5,574 nt of DNA from Burkholderiaceae bacterium (GCA_019752915.1 JAIELO010000415.1:1-5574), one strand, 5' to 3'. Shown: positions 1 through 5,574, counted from the first letter of the stretch. Numbers and translations: made by a program. The notes: generated by a model not told the origin, from the sequence alone.

Positions 1-80
1 CGGCGTTGCGGAAGTCGGCCCCGTCGAACCGGCCGCCCGACAGGTTGGCGGCGTTGAGCTCGGCGTTGCGGAAGGTGGCC
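1..80 (-). repeat. Pentapeptide-repeat-like coding segment with a 60-nt-spaced direct repeat
   Basis: Positions 1-20 and 61-80 match at 18 of 20 bases. In the receptor frame both copies encode an A-[T/D]-F-R-N-A hexapeptide. Residues 500-525 fall into perfect five-residue register: ATFRN, AELNA, ANLSG, GRFDG, ADFRN, A. The central position is F/L/L/F/F and the position two before it is Ala in four of five repeats and Gly in the other, as in the pentapeptide-repeat family (A[D/N]LXX), which folds as a right-handed square beta-helix. A PATFRNAEL-type sequence is also plausible in receptors at this point, so the switch from receptor to repeat probably lies within or just after this shared stretch. 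Whether this is a natural fusion, a recombination product or an assembly join cannot be decided from 80 bases. Confidence 0.6.
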
Positions 81-1576
81 GGATGCAGGTCGGGAATGCC
101 GGTCTTGCCGTACATCTGGCTCACTTCCGGTGGCGTAAAGCCTTCACTGAGGTTGCCGTACACATTGGCATCGGCACCCAGCACATAGCTCGCGCCCAAT
201 TTTGGACTGAAGCGCGCAAAGCTGCGCTGTTCATCGGGCGCCCCGTAGTTGACACTGCCGCCGGGCGCCAGACGGTTATGGTAATCGTAGCGGATCCGGT
301 CGGAGCGCCCGCCGGCGACCACCCGCAGCTGCGCCAGCGGTGTAAATTCCCACTGGCCGAACAGCGCGGTGTTAACGATCTTCGCCTCGTAGTCGCGTAC
401 GCCGAGTGGCACGCTGGCATTGGCCAGCGTATAGCTGACATAGCGCCCCGTTGCGGCATCACGCAGCACCGCAAGATTGTCGCTGACATAGGGATTGTCG
501 CTGTGATCGAGATACACCCCGCCAATCAGACGGGCATTGAGCCAGCCGAATTCCTGCACATGCTTGAGGTCCAGCCCGCGCGAATCGACGTGGTTATTAT
601 TTTTGGAGCCCTTGCACTGGGTCGCATTGCAGCTACCGATGCCATACGCGGGAATCTGCGCATGGTCATTGCGCCGGCCAAACACGGTCACGGTGGTATT
701 GCCGCCCGCGATGGTATCGCCTTCCCAGGCCGCCGTGACGCGGGTGGTCAGATCGCGCCGGTAGGTAAAGCTGTTGATGCTCTTGGACGGATTATTCCGG
801 AAGTCGTTCTCGAACAGACTGCCCGTCATGCCTGCATCCAGATCAGTGTGTACCAGCGTGGCCCGCAACGCGGAACGGGCGCTGAGCGCATAGTCGCCGC
901 GCAGGGTATAGGAATCCTTGCTGCCATAGCTGTACTGCTGCCAGTTATCGCGGGTGCGGCGCATGCTGTAATGGGAAAAACGCAGTCCCAGCTGATCCCA
1001 GCTATTACTGAGCGCCGTATCGTAACGGCTATAGCCGCTCTGGTTTTCGCTGCGCACGCCCACGCTGGCATACGGCGTGCGTGACGAGGCGGCCGTCAGC
1101 ACATTGATGGCGCCGCCGACTGCGTTACTGCCATACAGCGAGGATGCCGGCCCTTTGACCACCTCCACGCCGTTGGCACCACTCAGATTCATTTCATTGA
1201 GGGAGTTGTGGTTGAAAACGCCGAGCGGCCGGATCGGAATACCATCTTCCAGATACTGGTAGACCGCATTGGTGCTGATGGGTTGACGGATACTCATGCT
1301 GTGCTGCTCGTTGCCCAGATCATTCCAGTAGACGCCCGCGATACGGTTCAGCACATCGCCCATGCTCTTGGGCTTGTCACGCTGTAAGGCTTGCTGATCG
1401 ATGACGCCAATGGCGCTGGGAGTTTCCGACAGTTTGGTCAGGGCGCGCGCGCCACTGATGACGACAATTTCCATGCCATCATCGGCACCGGCATCGGCAA
1501 ACGCCATGGCCGGATAGGCACAGCACAGGGCCAGCGATATAAGACTTAAATGCTGCAGGGGAAATACGTGTTTCAT
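1..1576 (-). CDS. TonB-dependent outer-membrane receptor, 3' end missing at window edge
   Basis: The minus-strand frame is open from ATG at 1576 to the window edge (525 codons, no stop). Residues 1-27 form a signal peptide with a hydrophobic core (LISLALCCA) and a likely AxA-type cleavage before DAGADD. A TonB-box-like stretch (MEIVVISG) follows at 35-42. The plug domain spans about 48-160, with the family hallmarks VVKGPASSLYGSNAVGGAIN (139-158) and LEDGIPIRP (109-117). From about 165 the alternating aromatic/polar pattern of a 22-strand barrel continues to about 498, including SEGFTPPEVSQMYG (477-490). Receptors of this family import ferric siderophores, cobalamin or other metal chelates using TonB energy. 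The substrate cannot be read here. Cys316 and Cys321 could form a disulfide in an outer loop. The Shine-Dalgarno match is weak (GAGAG about 12 nt upstream), but no better in-frame start gives a signal peptide. Residues 500-525 look like pentapeptide repeats instead of barrel, so the C-terminal strands may be absent. Confidence 0.93.
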   Translation of the reverse strand, partial: MKHVFPLQHLSLISLALCCAYPAMAFADAGADDGMEIVVISGARALTKLSETPSAIGVIDQQALQRDKPKSMGDVLNRIAGVYWNDLGNEQHSMSIRQPISTNAVYQYLEDGIPIRPLGVFNHNSLNEMNLSGANGVEVVKGPASSLYGSNAVGGAINVLTAASSRTPYASVGVRSENQSGYSRYDTALSNSWDQLGLRFSHYSMRRTRDNWQQYSYGSKDSYTLRGDYALSARSALRATLVHTDLDAGMTGSLFENDFRNNPSKSINSFTYRRDLTTRVTAAWEGDTIAGGNTTVTVFGRRNDHAQIPAYGIGSCNATQCKGSKNNNHVDSRGLDLKHVQEFGWLNARLIGGVYLDHSDNPYVSDNLAVLRDAATGRYVSYTLANASVPLGVRDYEAKIVNTALFGQWEFTPLAQLRVVAGGRSDRIRYDYHNRLAPGGSVNYGAPDEQRSFARFSPKLGASYVLGADANVYGNLSEGFTPPEVSQMYGKTGIPDLHPATFRNAELNAANLSGGRFDGADFRNA

Positions 1577-1615
1577 TACTTGCTACTCTCTTCATGAGGG
1601 TGCCATTGCCCGCCC

Positions 1616-1675
1616 GGTGCGCGAACGCCGAGGCAGTGCAACAGTGCCGCGCACCATATCTCCGGCGCCACTGCC
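1616..1675 (-). promoter_or_regulatory. Interleaved inverted repeats in the receptor leader (candidate RNA switch or operator)
   Basis: In the sense (minus) strand four segments occur in the order A-B-A'-B'. A (GGCAGTG, 1675-1669) pairs perfectly with A' (CACTGCC, 1638-1632), 7 bp. B (GGTGCGCG, 1655-1648) pairs perfectly with B' (CGCGCACC, 1623-1616), 8 bp. Because the pairs interleave, they would form either a pseudoknot or two mutually exclusive folds. A' can also close a small hairpin with GGCACTG at 1648-1642, which would sit inside the B/B' stem. B' ends about 40 nt before the receptor start codon. This arrangement is what one expects of an alternating leader, but no known riboswitch class was recognised. 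High GC content makes some chance pairing likely. Confidence 0.35.
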
Positions 1676-1706
1676 AAGGCAAGGCGGCGACGCAATCCCG
1701 GCAGAA

Positions 1707-1721
1707 CCGGCCTGCGGCCGG
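1707..1721. repeat. Perfect 6-bp inverted repeat with 3-nt loop
   Basis: CCGGCC and GGCCGG flank a 3-nt loop. The stem is strong but is not followed by a T-run on either strand, so it is not a standard intrinsic terminator. It lies about 130 nt upstream of the receptor start and could be a leader hairpin, a protein-binding site or a by-product of high GC content. Confidence 0.4.
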
Positions 1722-1752
1722 AACGCGTCAAGGAAAGGGAGATAGGTGCTCC

Positions 1753-1762
1753 GGTTCGAACC
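1753..1762. promoter_or_regulatory. Perfect 10-bp palindrome GGTTCGAACC (candidate operator)
   Basis: The sequence equals its own reverse complement, the symmetry expected of a dimeric regulator site. It overlaps by three bases the inner copy of the ACCAATCAA direct repeat. It resembles a tRNA T-loop, but the flanks do not pair as a T-stem and there is no acceptor or anticodon arm, so a tRNA is excluded. No regulator can be named. Confidence 0.3.
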
Positions 1763-1799
1763 AATCAACGCCCGCGCAGACGCGCAGGCGACCAATCAA
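1760..1799. repeat. Direct repeat pair ACCAATCAA, 31 nt apart, flanking a stem-loop
   Basis: The 9-mer ACCAATCAA occurs at 1760-1768 and 1791-1799 (sense-strand TTGATTGGT). The 31-nt offset is close to three helical turns, so both copies would face the same side of the DNA. The 22 bases between them are exactly the self-complementary stem-loop at 1769-1790. This order (repeat, hairpin, repeat, palindrome) just after the DUF2946-like stop codon suggests a compact control element, although the spacing could be chance. Confidence 0.4.
1769..1790 (-). terminator. Stem-loop after the DUF2946-like gene, possible weak terminator or attenuator
   Basis: Read on the minus strand, the 22 bases fold end to end: nine pairs, one of them U-G, closing a 4-nt loop. 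The stem begins 15 nt after the stop codon. It is followed by TTGATTGGTTCG, which is only moderately T-rich, so efficient intrinsic termination is doubtful. It could equally protect the 3' end of the upstream message or partly uncouple the receptor from the gene before it. Confidence 0.3.
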
Positions 1800-1805
1800 A
1801 ACGAA

Positions 1806-2180
1806 TCAGACCAGTGCGGGTGGTGCGCGTGACTGGGCTGGTGCCCAGATGAAGAGTGCACGTGGCGCCTGCAGGAACAGACGCGGCACGAAGCTGCTGG
1901 CTTCGATCGCGTGGATCAATACAGCATGGGGGGTGGTGGGTAAGGCAAGTTCACTATGCAGTGCACAGTAAGGGCAGTCCATGGTGGCGCCAGCCGATTC
2001 CGGCTGGGCCGGATCAGAGGCTGCCGTACTGCGCACCAGCTTGTTGCCAGCGACACTGCAGATCTCCACCCATTCGCCGCCGCTACGGGCGCGCGCAATG
2101 GTGGGCGCCAGCACGGCAAACAGCATGGCCAGACTGGCAAGCCAGACAGCGATGCGGTAAGGGGTGCGGTGCAAGATCAT
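1806..2180 (-). CDS. DUF2946-like small envelope protein
   Basis: This 124-residue protein starts at ATG 2180 and ends with TGA at 1808-1806. Residues 9-31 form a hydrophobic signal or anchor segment (IAVWLASLAMLFAVLAPTIA) preceded by two arginines, so the rest should face the periplasm. It then shows the features I associate with DUF2946: GGEWVEICSVAGNKLVR (34-50) with Cys41, and DCPYCALH (68-75) with Cys69 and Cys72. Three cysteines with a CxxC and nearby His75 would suit metal or redox chemistry. DUF2946 proteins have no settled function but are often found beside TonB-dependent receptors and copper-handling genes, which fits the receptor downstream. The C-terminal 50 residues are hydrophobic and proline-rich with no recognised motif. 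No Shine-Dalgarno sequence precedes the ATG, and the next Met (20) is inside the hydrophobic segment, so 2180 is the best start. Confidence 0.82.
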   Translation of the reverse strand: MILHRTPYRIAVWLASLAMLFAVLAPTIARARSGGEWVEICSVAGNKLVRSTAASDPAQPESAGATMDCPYCALHSELALPTTPHAVLIHAIEASSFVPRLFLQAPRALFIWAPAQSRAPPALV

Positions 2181-2187
2181 GCGCGGC

Positions 2188-2216
2188 AGTGTAGCACGAG
2201 TGCGCTATAAAAAAAA
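2188..2216 (-). promoter_or_regulatory. Candidate extended -10 promoter for the DUF2946-like gene
   Basis: The minus strand carries TGCTACACT (2196-2188), an extended -10 with TACACT matching TATAAT at four positions. Upstream is a run of eight T (2216-2209) instead of a real -35, at a 17-nt spacing. A start site 7-8 nt after the -10 would fall at 2181-2180, on or next to the ATG, giving a nearly leaderless mRNA. This agrees with the lack of a Shine-Dalgarno sequence. The spacer contains a small inverted repeat (GCAC-GA-GTGC on the plus strand, 2194-2203). Confidence 0.35.
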
Positions 2217-2218
2217 CA

Positions 2219-5200
2219 CTAGCCAGGCGATGCCTCCGGGCGCAGCGCCGCACTGTACTCCAGCATGACGCCATGGCGCGCCTGCCACTGTGCGACATCC
2301 TGCCGCACCAGCAGGGCCAGCGCCTCGGCATCGTGCTGTTGCACACTCTGCACGCCGCACCAGCCATTGCGCCCATGCCGCTTGACGTGATACAGCGCCG
2401 TATCCGCCATCTCGATCAGTGCCTGCCAGTTCAGCGCCTGCGGCTGTTCGATACTCAGCGGGAAGCAGGCGTAACCGATCGAACAGGTTTTACTGAGGCG
2501 ACTGCCATCGGGCAGCTCGAACGGTTGCAGCGCCACCGCCAGTCGGGCGCGCTCGGCCAGTTCGCCCGCCCGCGCCCGATCGGTGCCACGCGCCACAATC
2601 AGAAACTCTTCACCGCCCCAGCGAATCAGGTAGTCGCCATCGCGGAAGCTAGCCTGCAGACGCGCACGCATCTGTTGCAGCAATGCATCGCCGGCGCCAT
2701 GACCATACGCATCATTGGTCTGTTTGAAATGGTCGATGTCGAGCATGTAGAAGATCAGATCCGCATCCTCACCCACCGACTGACCACGGCGCTCCTGCTC
2801 GGCATAGCGGCGCAGCGAGCGCGCCACATCGCTATCGATATGCTCACTGAGGAAGCGACGGTTGTGCAAGCCAGTCAGCGGATCGGTACGGCTAGCCTGT
2901 TCCAGCGCCAGGCTCTTAGCTTCCAGTACGGCCGAAACGCGCTGCAACTCCAGCGTGCGCTCGTTGACGCTGTGTTCCAGCACCTGCTTGCGGCGGCGTA
3001 GTTGCGCGGTACGCCACTGCAGCAAAGCCAGCAATGCCAGCAGCAACAGCACCACCCTGCCCGCCATGGCCCACCAGGTTTCCCACCACGCTGGCAGCAC
3101 CGTCACTGCCAGCGTCGCCGTGACCGGACTCCACAGCCCCTTGCGGTTACTACCCTGCACCTGCAAGGTGTAGCTACCCGGCGGCAGCTGATCGTAGCTG
3201 GCTAAACGCTGATCCGCCTCCGCATCGTGCCACTCGGCGTCATAACCGGCCAGCCGGTAGCGATAGCGATGCCCTTCCGGATAGCTGTAGTCGAGTGCCG
3301 TAAATTCGGCGCGGAAGCGCCGCTGGCCCGGCGCCAGTTGCAGTGCCTGGTTGAGCGCCTGTGCGGTATTACGCTCGCCTGCCAGCACTCGGCTAATCAC
3401 CACCGGCGGCTGATAGGTCCATGGCTGGTATAGGGCGGCATCGATCACCAGCAAGCCCTGACTACCACCAAACAGCATGCGTCCGTCTTGCAGCGCGCTG
3501 TAGGCACGGAACCAGCCGGTGCCGAAATCCACGCCATCGGCACGGCTGAACTCATCAAAACGCTGCTCGGCAGGTGTGTACAGGCCGCGGTGCGACCAGA
3601 TGCGTCCCTGCCTGTCAGGCAGCAGATTGGCGCCCATGCTGCGCCCCGCTCCCGTTGCGGCAATCATCAGCGTGTAGCGGGCGCGCTGACCGTTAATCCG
3701 GTCGATGCGATACAGCCCATTGTCGGTTTCGCACCAGAAGCCCTCGGCATCGGCCAGCAAGCCCTTGACCGAAGAACTGGCGGCCTGCGGATCCGGGTAT
3801 GATTGCAACTTGAACAGCAACTGGCCATCGGCTTCGCGCCAGTAGAGTCCGGCTACACCCCCCACCCACACCTTACCGTCAGCGCCCAGCTCCAGCGCAT
3901 CGACATAACCGCGCAACGGCCCGCCCTGCGCCAGCAGCAACGGCGTCAACGGCGCATCGCTGGCAGAACGCAGCAGGATGCCGTCCTGAGTGGCAATCCA
4001 CAGCGTCCCCTCGCGATCAAACATCAGTCGCCGCACCTTGGCACTGCCGGTATCGTAACGACGCAGGAAGCGCCGCGCGGCATCGAACTGGTAGACACCG
4101 AAGTCGGCGCCGATCCAGATCTGGCCATCACTACCTTGTGTGAGTGCCGTCACCGGCATGGCGTCCGCATCGCCGCCCTGAGGCAGACGTGGCAAACGCA
4201 ACTGACCGGTGCGGCGCAGTGCCGCGTCGAGGATGGTGACGCCGCCTTCCGAGCGCCCTAGCCAGACTTCGCCATGACGCAGTTGCAGGATGCTGCGCAC
4301 ACTGATATCGGCCAGCGGATCATCGCCATCCGGCACCAGCACGCTAATGCCCGACAGGGGCGGCACGTAGCGCTGTACCCCGCCACCATACAGTCCCACA
4401 AACAGCACCCCGGAGGCGTCGCGGACCAGCCCGCGCACATCGGCGCCGGCCAGGCCATCCGGACGGTCGCGCCGGTAAATCAGGCGCTGCAACAGTGCGC
4501 CGCTCGCGACATGGCGCACATCGATACCATTGCCTCGGGCAATCCACAGGGTATTCTGATCCAGCATGCGCATCGCATTCACCGGGCCGGCATGGTCGGC
4601 GGCATCCTTTGCCTGCCATTCCAGCGCAGCGCTGTGCGCATTGAGGCGCAACAATCGTCCACTCTGCGTACCAACCCAGAGTTGGCCGGCACCATCCTGA
4701 TGCAACATGGTGACGCTGTCTTGCGCCAGGAGTGTGCGCAGCACGCTACCCGTCTGAAGCGGCTGGAAATGACTCTCGCCGCGCCGCTTACGCACCAGTC
4801 CTTGCCGGCCGCCCACCCACAGGTCGCCAGCCTGATCGAGCAGCAGCGCCGCAATCCAGTCACTCGGCAATTCGCCTCCGGCCGCGCGATGATGCTGGAA
4901 CTGGCGGCTGTTGGCAGGAAGATAGTCGAGACCGCCTCCTGCGGTACCGATCCACAGGCCGCCGCCAGACTCACGTACCACGGCCCTGACCACCCCCTCG
5001 GTCAGACTGTGGGGATCCTGCCGGTCATGCCGGTAGAACTCCGACCAGCCGGTATCCGTATTCACATAGGCCAGACCCACCGTGACCAGCCCTGCCCACA
5101 GGTACCCGGGGCCGGCCGGGACGATGGTCGTGACAAAACCGGTCTGTTCGGTACTGCTGCCAGCGGCCTTCAGTGGAAAGCGCTGAAAACGATAGGCATC

Positions 5201-5479
5201 GTAGCGCGCCAGACCGGTCGGGCCACCGGCCCAGATATAGCCACGCTCGTCCTGCGCCAGCGTGGTCACCACACCATCGGGAATCGCCTCGGCACTGACG
5301 GTGTTAATAAAACGCGGCGTGTTCGGCAACGCCGGTTCGGCTCCTGCGCAGCACAGAAACGCCAGCAGCAAAGCCAGGCCCGCCAGCAGCCAGCATGACA
5401 GCCCCTGCAGTCTATGCAAGCAGCGCCAGCAACGCGCGGCGCGGGGATCGAATCCGGGAACGTTAGCGCAGCGCACCAA
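2219..5479 (-). CDS. Periplasmic-propeller sensor diguanylate cyclase (Reg_prop, Y_Y_Y, GGDEF)
   Basis: This membrane sensor enzyme should make c-di-GMP from two GTP in the cytoplasm in response to a periplasmic signal. Residues 27-47 are a signal peptide or anchor ending AGA-EP. Fourteen propeller blade motifs of the type G-x-[I/L/V]-W-[I/V/A]-G follow, near residues 80, 125, 173, 218, 265, 309, 357, 403, 452, 491, 535, 580, 625 and 666. A Y_Y_Y domain covers about 722-785 (YRYRLAGYDAEW; LPPGSYTLQVQGSN). A transmembrane helix lies at 803-822 and a coiled coil at about 823-863. The GGDEF domain runs from about 866 to 1040: DPLTGLHNRR (866-875), metal Asp914 in LDIDHF, catalytic loop GGEEF (955-959), and inhibitory RxxD at 946-949 exactly five residues before it. 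All key residues are present, so activity and product inhibition are expected. The TTG start at 5479 is uncertain: GTG 5476 or TTG 5419 are alternatives, the last giving a more usual signal peptide. The ligand is unknown. The gene probably shares a transcript with the upstream gene. Confidence 0.94.
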   Translation of the reverse strand: MVRCANVPGFDPRAARCWRCLHRLQGLSCWLLAGLALLLAFLCCAGAEPALPNTPRFINTVSAEAIPDGVVTTLAQDERGYIWAGGPTGLARYDAYRFQRFPLKAAGSSTEQTGFVTTIVPAGPGYLWAGLVTVGLAYVNTDTGWSEFYRHDRQDPHSLTEGVVRAVVRESGGGLWIGTAGGGLDYLPANSRQFQHHRAAGGELPSDWIAALLLDQAGDLWVGGRQGLVRKRRGESHFQPLQTGSVLRTLLAQDSVTMLHQDGAGQLWVGTQSGRLLRLNAHSAALEWQAKDAADHAGPVNAMRMLDQNTLWIARGNGIDVRHVASGALLQRLIYRRDRPDGLAGADVRGLVRDASGVLFVGLYGGGVQRYVPPLSGISVLVPDGDDPLADISVRSILQLRHGEVWLGRSEGGVTILDAALRRTGQLRLPRLPQGGDADAMPVTALTQGSDGQIWIGADFGVYQFDAARRFLRRYDTGSAKVRRLMFDREGTLWIATQDGILLRSASDAPLTPLLLAQGGPLRGYVDALELGADGKVWVGGVAGLYWREADGQLLFKLQSYPDPQAASSSVKGLLADAEGFWCETDNGLYRIDRINGQRARYTLMIAATGAGRSMGANLLPDRQGRIWSHRGLYTPAEQRFDEFSRADGVDFGTGWFRAYSALQDGRMLFGGSQGLLVIDAALYQPWTYQPPVVISRVLAGERNTAQALNQALQLAPGQRRFRAEFTALDYSYPEGHRYRYRLAGYDAEWHDAEADQRLASYDQLPPGSYTLQVQGSNRKGLWSPVTATLAVTVLPAWWETWWAMAGRVVLLLLALLALLQWRTAQLRRRKQVLEHSVNERTLELQRVSAVLEAKSLALEQASRTDPLTGLHNRRFLSEHIDSDVARSLRRYAEQERRGQSVGEDADLIFYMLDIDHFKQTNDAYGHGAGDALLQQMRARLQASFRDGDYLIRWGGEEFLIVARGTDRARAGELAERARLAVALQPFELPDGSRLSKTCSIGYACFPLSIEQPQALNWQALIEMADTALYHVKRHGRNGWCGVQSVQQHDAEALALLVRQDVAQWQARHGVMLEYSAALRPEASPG

Positions 5480-5489
5480 GTTTACTTGG
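5476..5489. repeat. Small inverted repeat spanning the stop/start junction
   Basis: CCAAGT and ACTTGG flank a 2-nt centre. In the minus-strand RNA this gives a 5-bp stem (CCAAG/CUUGG) with a UAAA loop. The loop holds the upstream gene's UAA stop, and the 3' arm holds the proposed UUG start of the cyclase. It could link translation of the two genes, since ribosomes ending upstream would open the stem, or it may be chance. Confidence 0.35.
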
Positions 5490-5574
5490 CAGGCACTACA
5501 GTGGACGCAGCTTTGCGAGCCTGCGCGGCCTGCTGTTGACGCACTGCGGCGGCCTCAGCTTCCTGTTTGGCTTT
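5482..5574 (-). CDS. C-terminal tail of an unidentified Ala/Gln/Lys-rich protein (5' end outside window)
   Basis: Only the last 30 codons and a TAA stop (5484-5482) are visible. The tail has about one third alanine plus Gln, Lys, Arg and Glu (AKQEAEAAAVRQQQAAQARK), suggesting a charged alpha-helix or coiled coil, and ends STVVPAK. The other two minus-strand frames contain stops in this stretch, and codon use in this frame matches its neighbours. Such tails occur on many unrelated proteins, so no family or function can be given. The stop lies 2 nt before the proposed cyclase start, implying an operon and possible translational coupling. Confidence 0.6.
   Translation of the reverse strand, partial: KAKQEAEAAAVRQQQAAQARKAASTVVPAK

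Larger units (their letters stand above)
1577..1805 (-). promoter_or_regulatory. Intergenic leader region upstream of the receptor gene
   Basis: These 229 bases separate the DUF2946-like gene from the receptor. No reading frame in them has a credible start, ribosome site or composition. The region holds several inverted repeats, a direct repeat pair and a palindrome, listed separately. I do not see the conserved core of a cobalamin riboswitch (no GCCACTG-type B12 box in the sense strand) or a convincing Fur box (19-bp GATAATGATAATCATTATC type). A candidate weak promoter is TTGCCT (1682-1677) and TATGGT (1658-1653) with an 18-nt spacer. A second, TTGACG at 1731-1726, has a good -35 but no acceptable -10 at 16-18 nt. 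The region probably carries the receptor's own promoter and control sites, but none is certain. Confidence 0.45.

Noticed and set aside
83..1084. Plus-strand open frame of 333 codons
   Set aside because: It lies wholly antisense to the receptor gene, whose minus-strand frame has clear plug and barrel motifs. The plus-strand translation shows no family motif and no ribosome site.
1726..1731. TTGACG as the receptor -35 element
   Set aside because: At 16-18 nt spacing the -10 positions read CGGTTC, GGTTCT and GTTCTG, poor matches to TATAAT, and they fall in a GC-rich hairpin.
1750..1768. tRNA T-arm look-alike around GGTTCGAACC
   Set aside because: The bases flanking the TTCGAAC loop do not form a 5-bp stem on either strand, and no anticodon or acceptor arm is nearby.
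1577..1805. Cobalamin riboswitch or Fur box before the receptor
   Set aside because: The sense strand lacks the B12-box core and other conserved cobalamin-riboswitch segments, and no AT-rich 19-bp Fur-like palindrome is present.
2194..2218. Intrinsic terminator after the cyclase (small inverted repeat plus T8)
   Set aside because: On the transcribed strand the T-run comes before the inverted repeat, the wrong order for an intrinsic terminator, and the arms are only 4 bp.
2273..3001. Plus-strand open frame of 242 codons
   Set aside because: It is antisense to the GGDEF domain, which has all catalytic residues in the minus frame.
4274..5398. Plus-strand open frame of 374 codons
   Set aside because: It is antisense to the propeller part of the cyclase. 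Its length follows from GC-rich codon structure and the protein is low in recognisable motifs.
1..5574. Insertion sequence, CRISPR array or phage attachment site
   Set aside because: No transposase frame, terminal inverted repeats with target duplication, regularly spaced repeat array or tRNA-linked attachment site was seen.

Overview
The window reads as GC-rich chromosomal DNA of a Gram-negative bacterium, most likely a Gamma- or Betaproteobacterium. The support for this is an outer-membrane TonB-dependent receptor, a periplasmic-sensor diguanylate cyclase of the propeller/Y_Y_Y/GGDEF type, and a DUF2946-type small envelope protein, all with GC-rich codon use. The evidence does not allow a genus to be named. 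All four supported genes lie on the minus strand, so the window is transcribed from right to left. The long plus-strand reading frames are shadows of these genes.

Layout in transcription order. (1) 5574-5482: the last 30 codons of an unidentified gene with an Ala/Gln/Lys-rich tail. (2) 5479-2219: a 1086-codon membrane-bound diguanylate cyclase that starts 2 nt after the upstream stop codon. It has an N-terminal signal/anchor, 14 beta-propeller blade motifs, a Y_Y_Y domain, one transmembrane helix, a short coiled coil and a GGEEF catalytic domain with an intact RxxD inhibitory site. (3) A 38-nt gap with a possible extended -10 promoter placed so that the next transcript would be close to leaderless. 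(4) 2180-1806: a 124-codon DUF2946-like protein with a CPYC motif. (5) 1805-1577: a 229-nt intergenic region with no supported gene. It is dense in inverted repeats, a direct repeat pair and a perfect 10-bp palindrome. (6) 1576-1: a TonB-dependent receptor cut by the window edge.

How the genes may work together is inference. The cyclase probably senses something in the periplasm and makes c-di-GMP in the cytoplasm. The DUF2946 protein and the receptor look like an envelope uptake unit, with metal or metallophore as the best guess, that could be regulated separately from the cyclase.

The most unusual signal is at the left edge. After about residue 500 the receptor stops looking like a beta-barrel and runs in perfect five-residue register as a pentapeptide-repeat sequence. 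The switch occurs at a sequence that is repeated 60 nt away. This is either a real gene fusion/truncation or a chimeric join, possibly an assembly artefact at a contig end.
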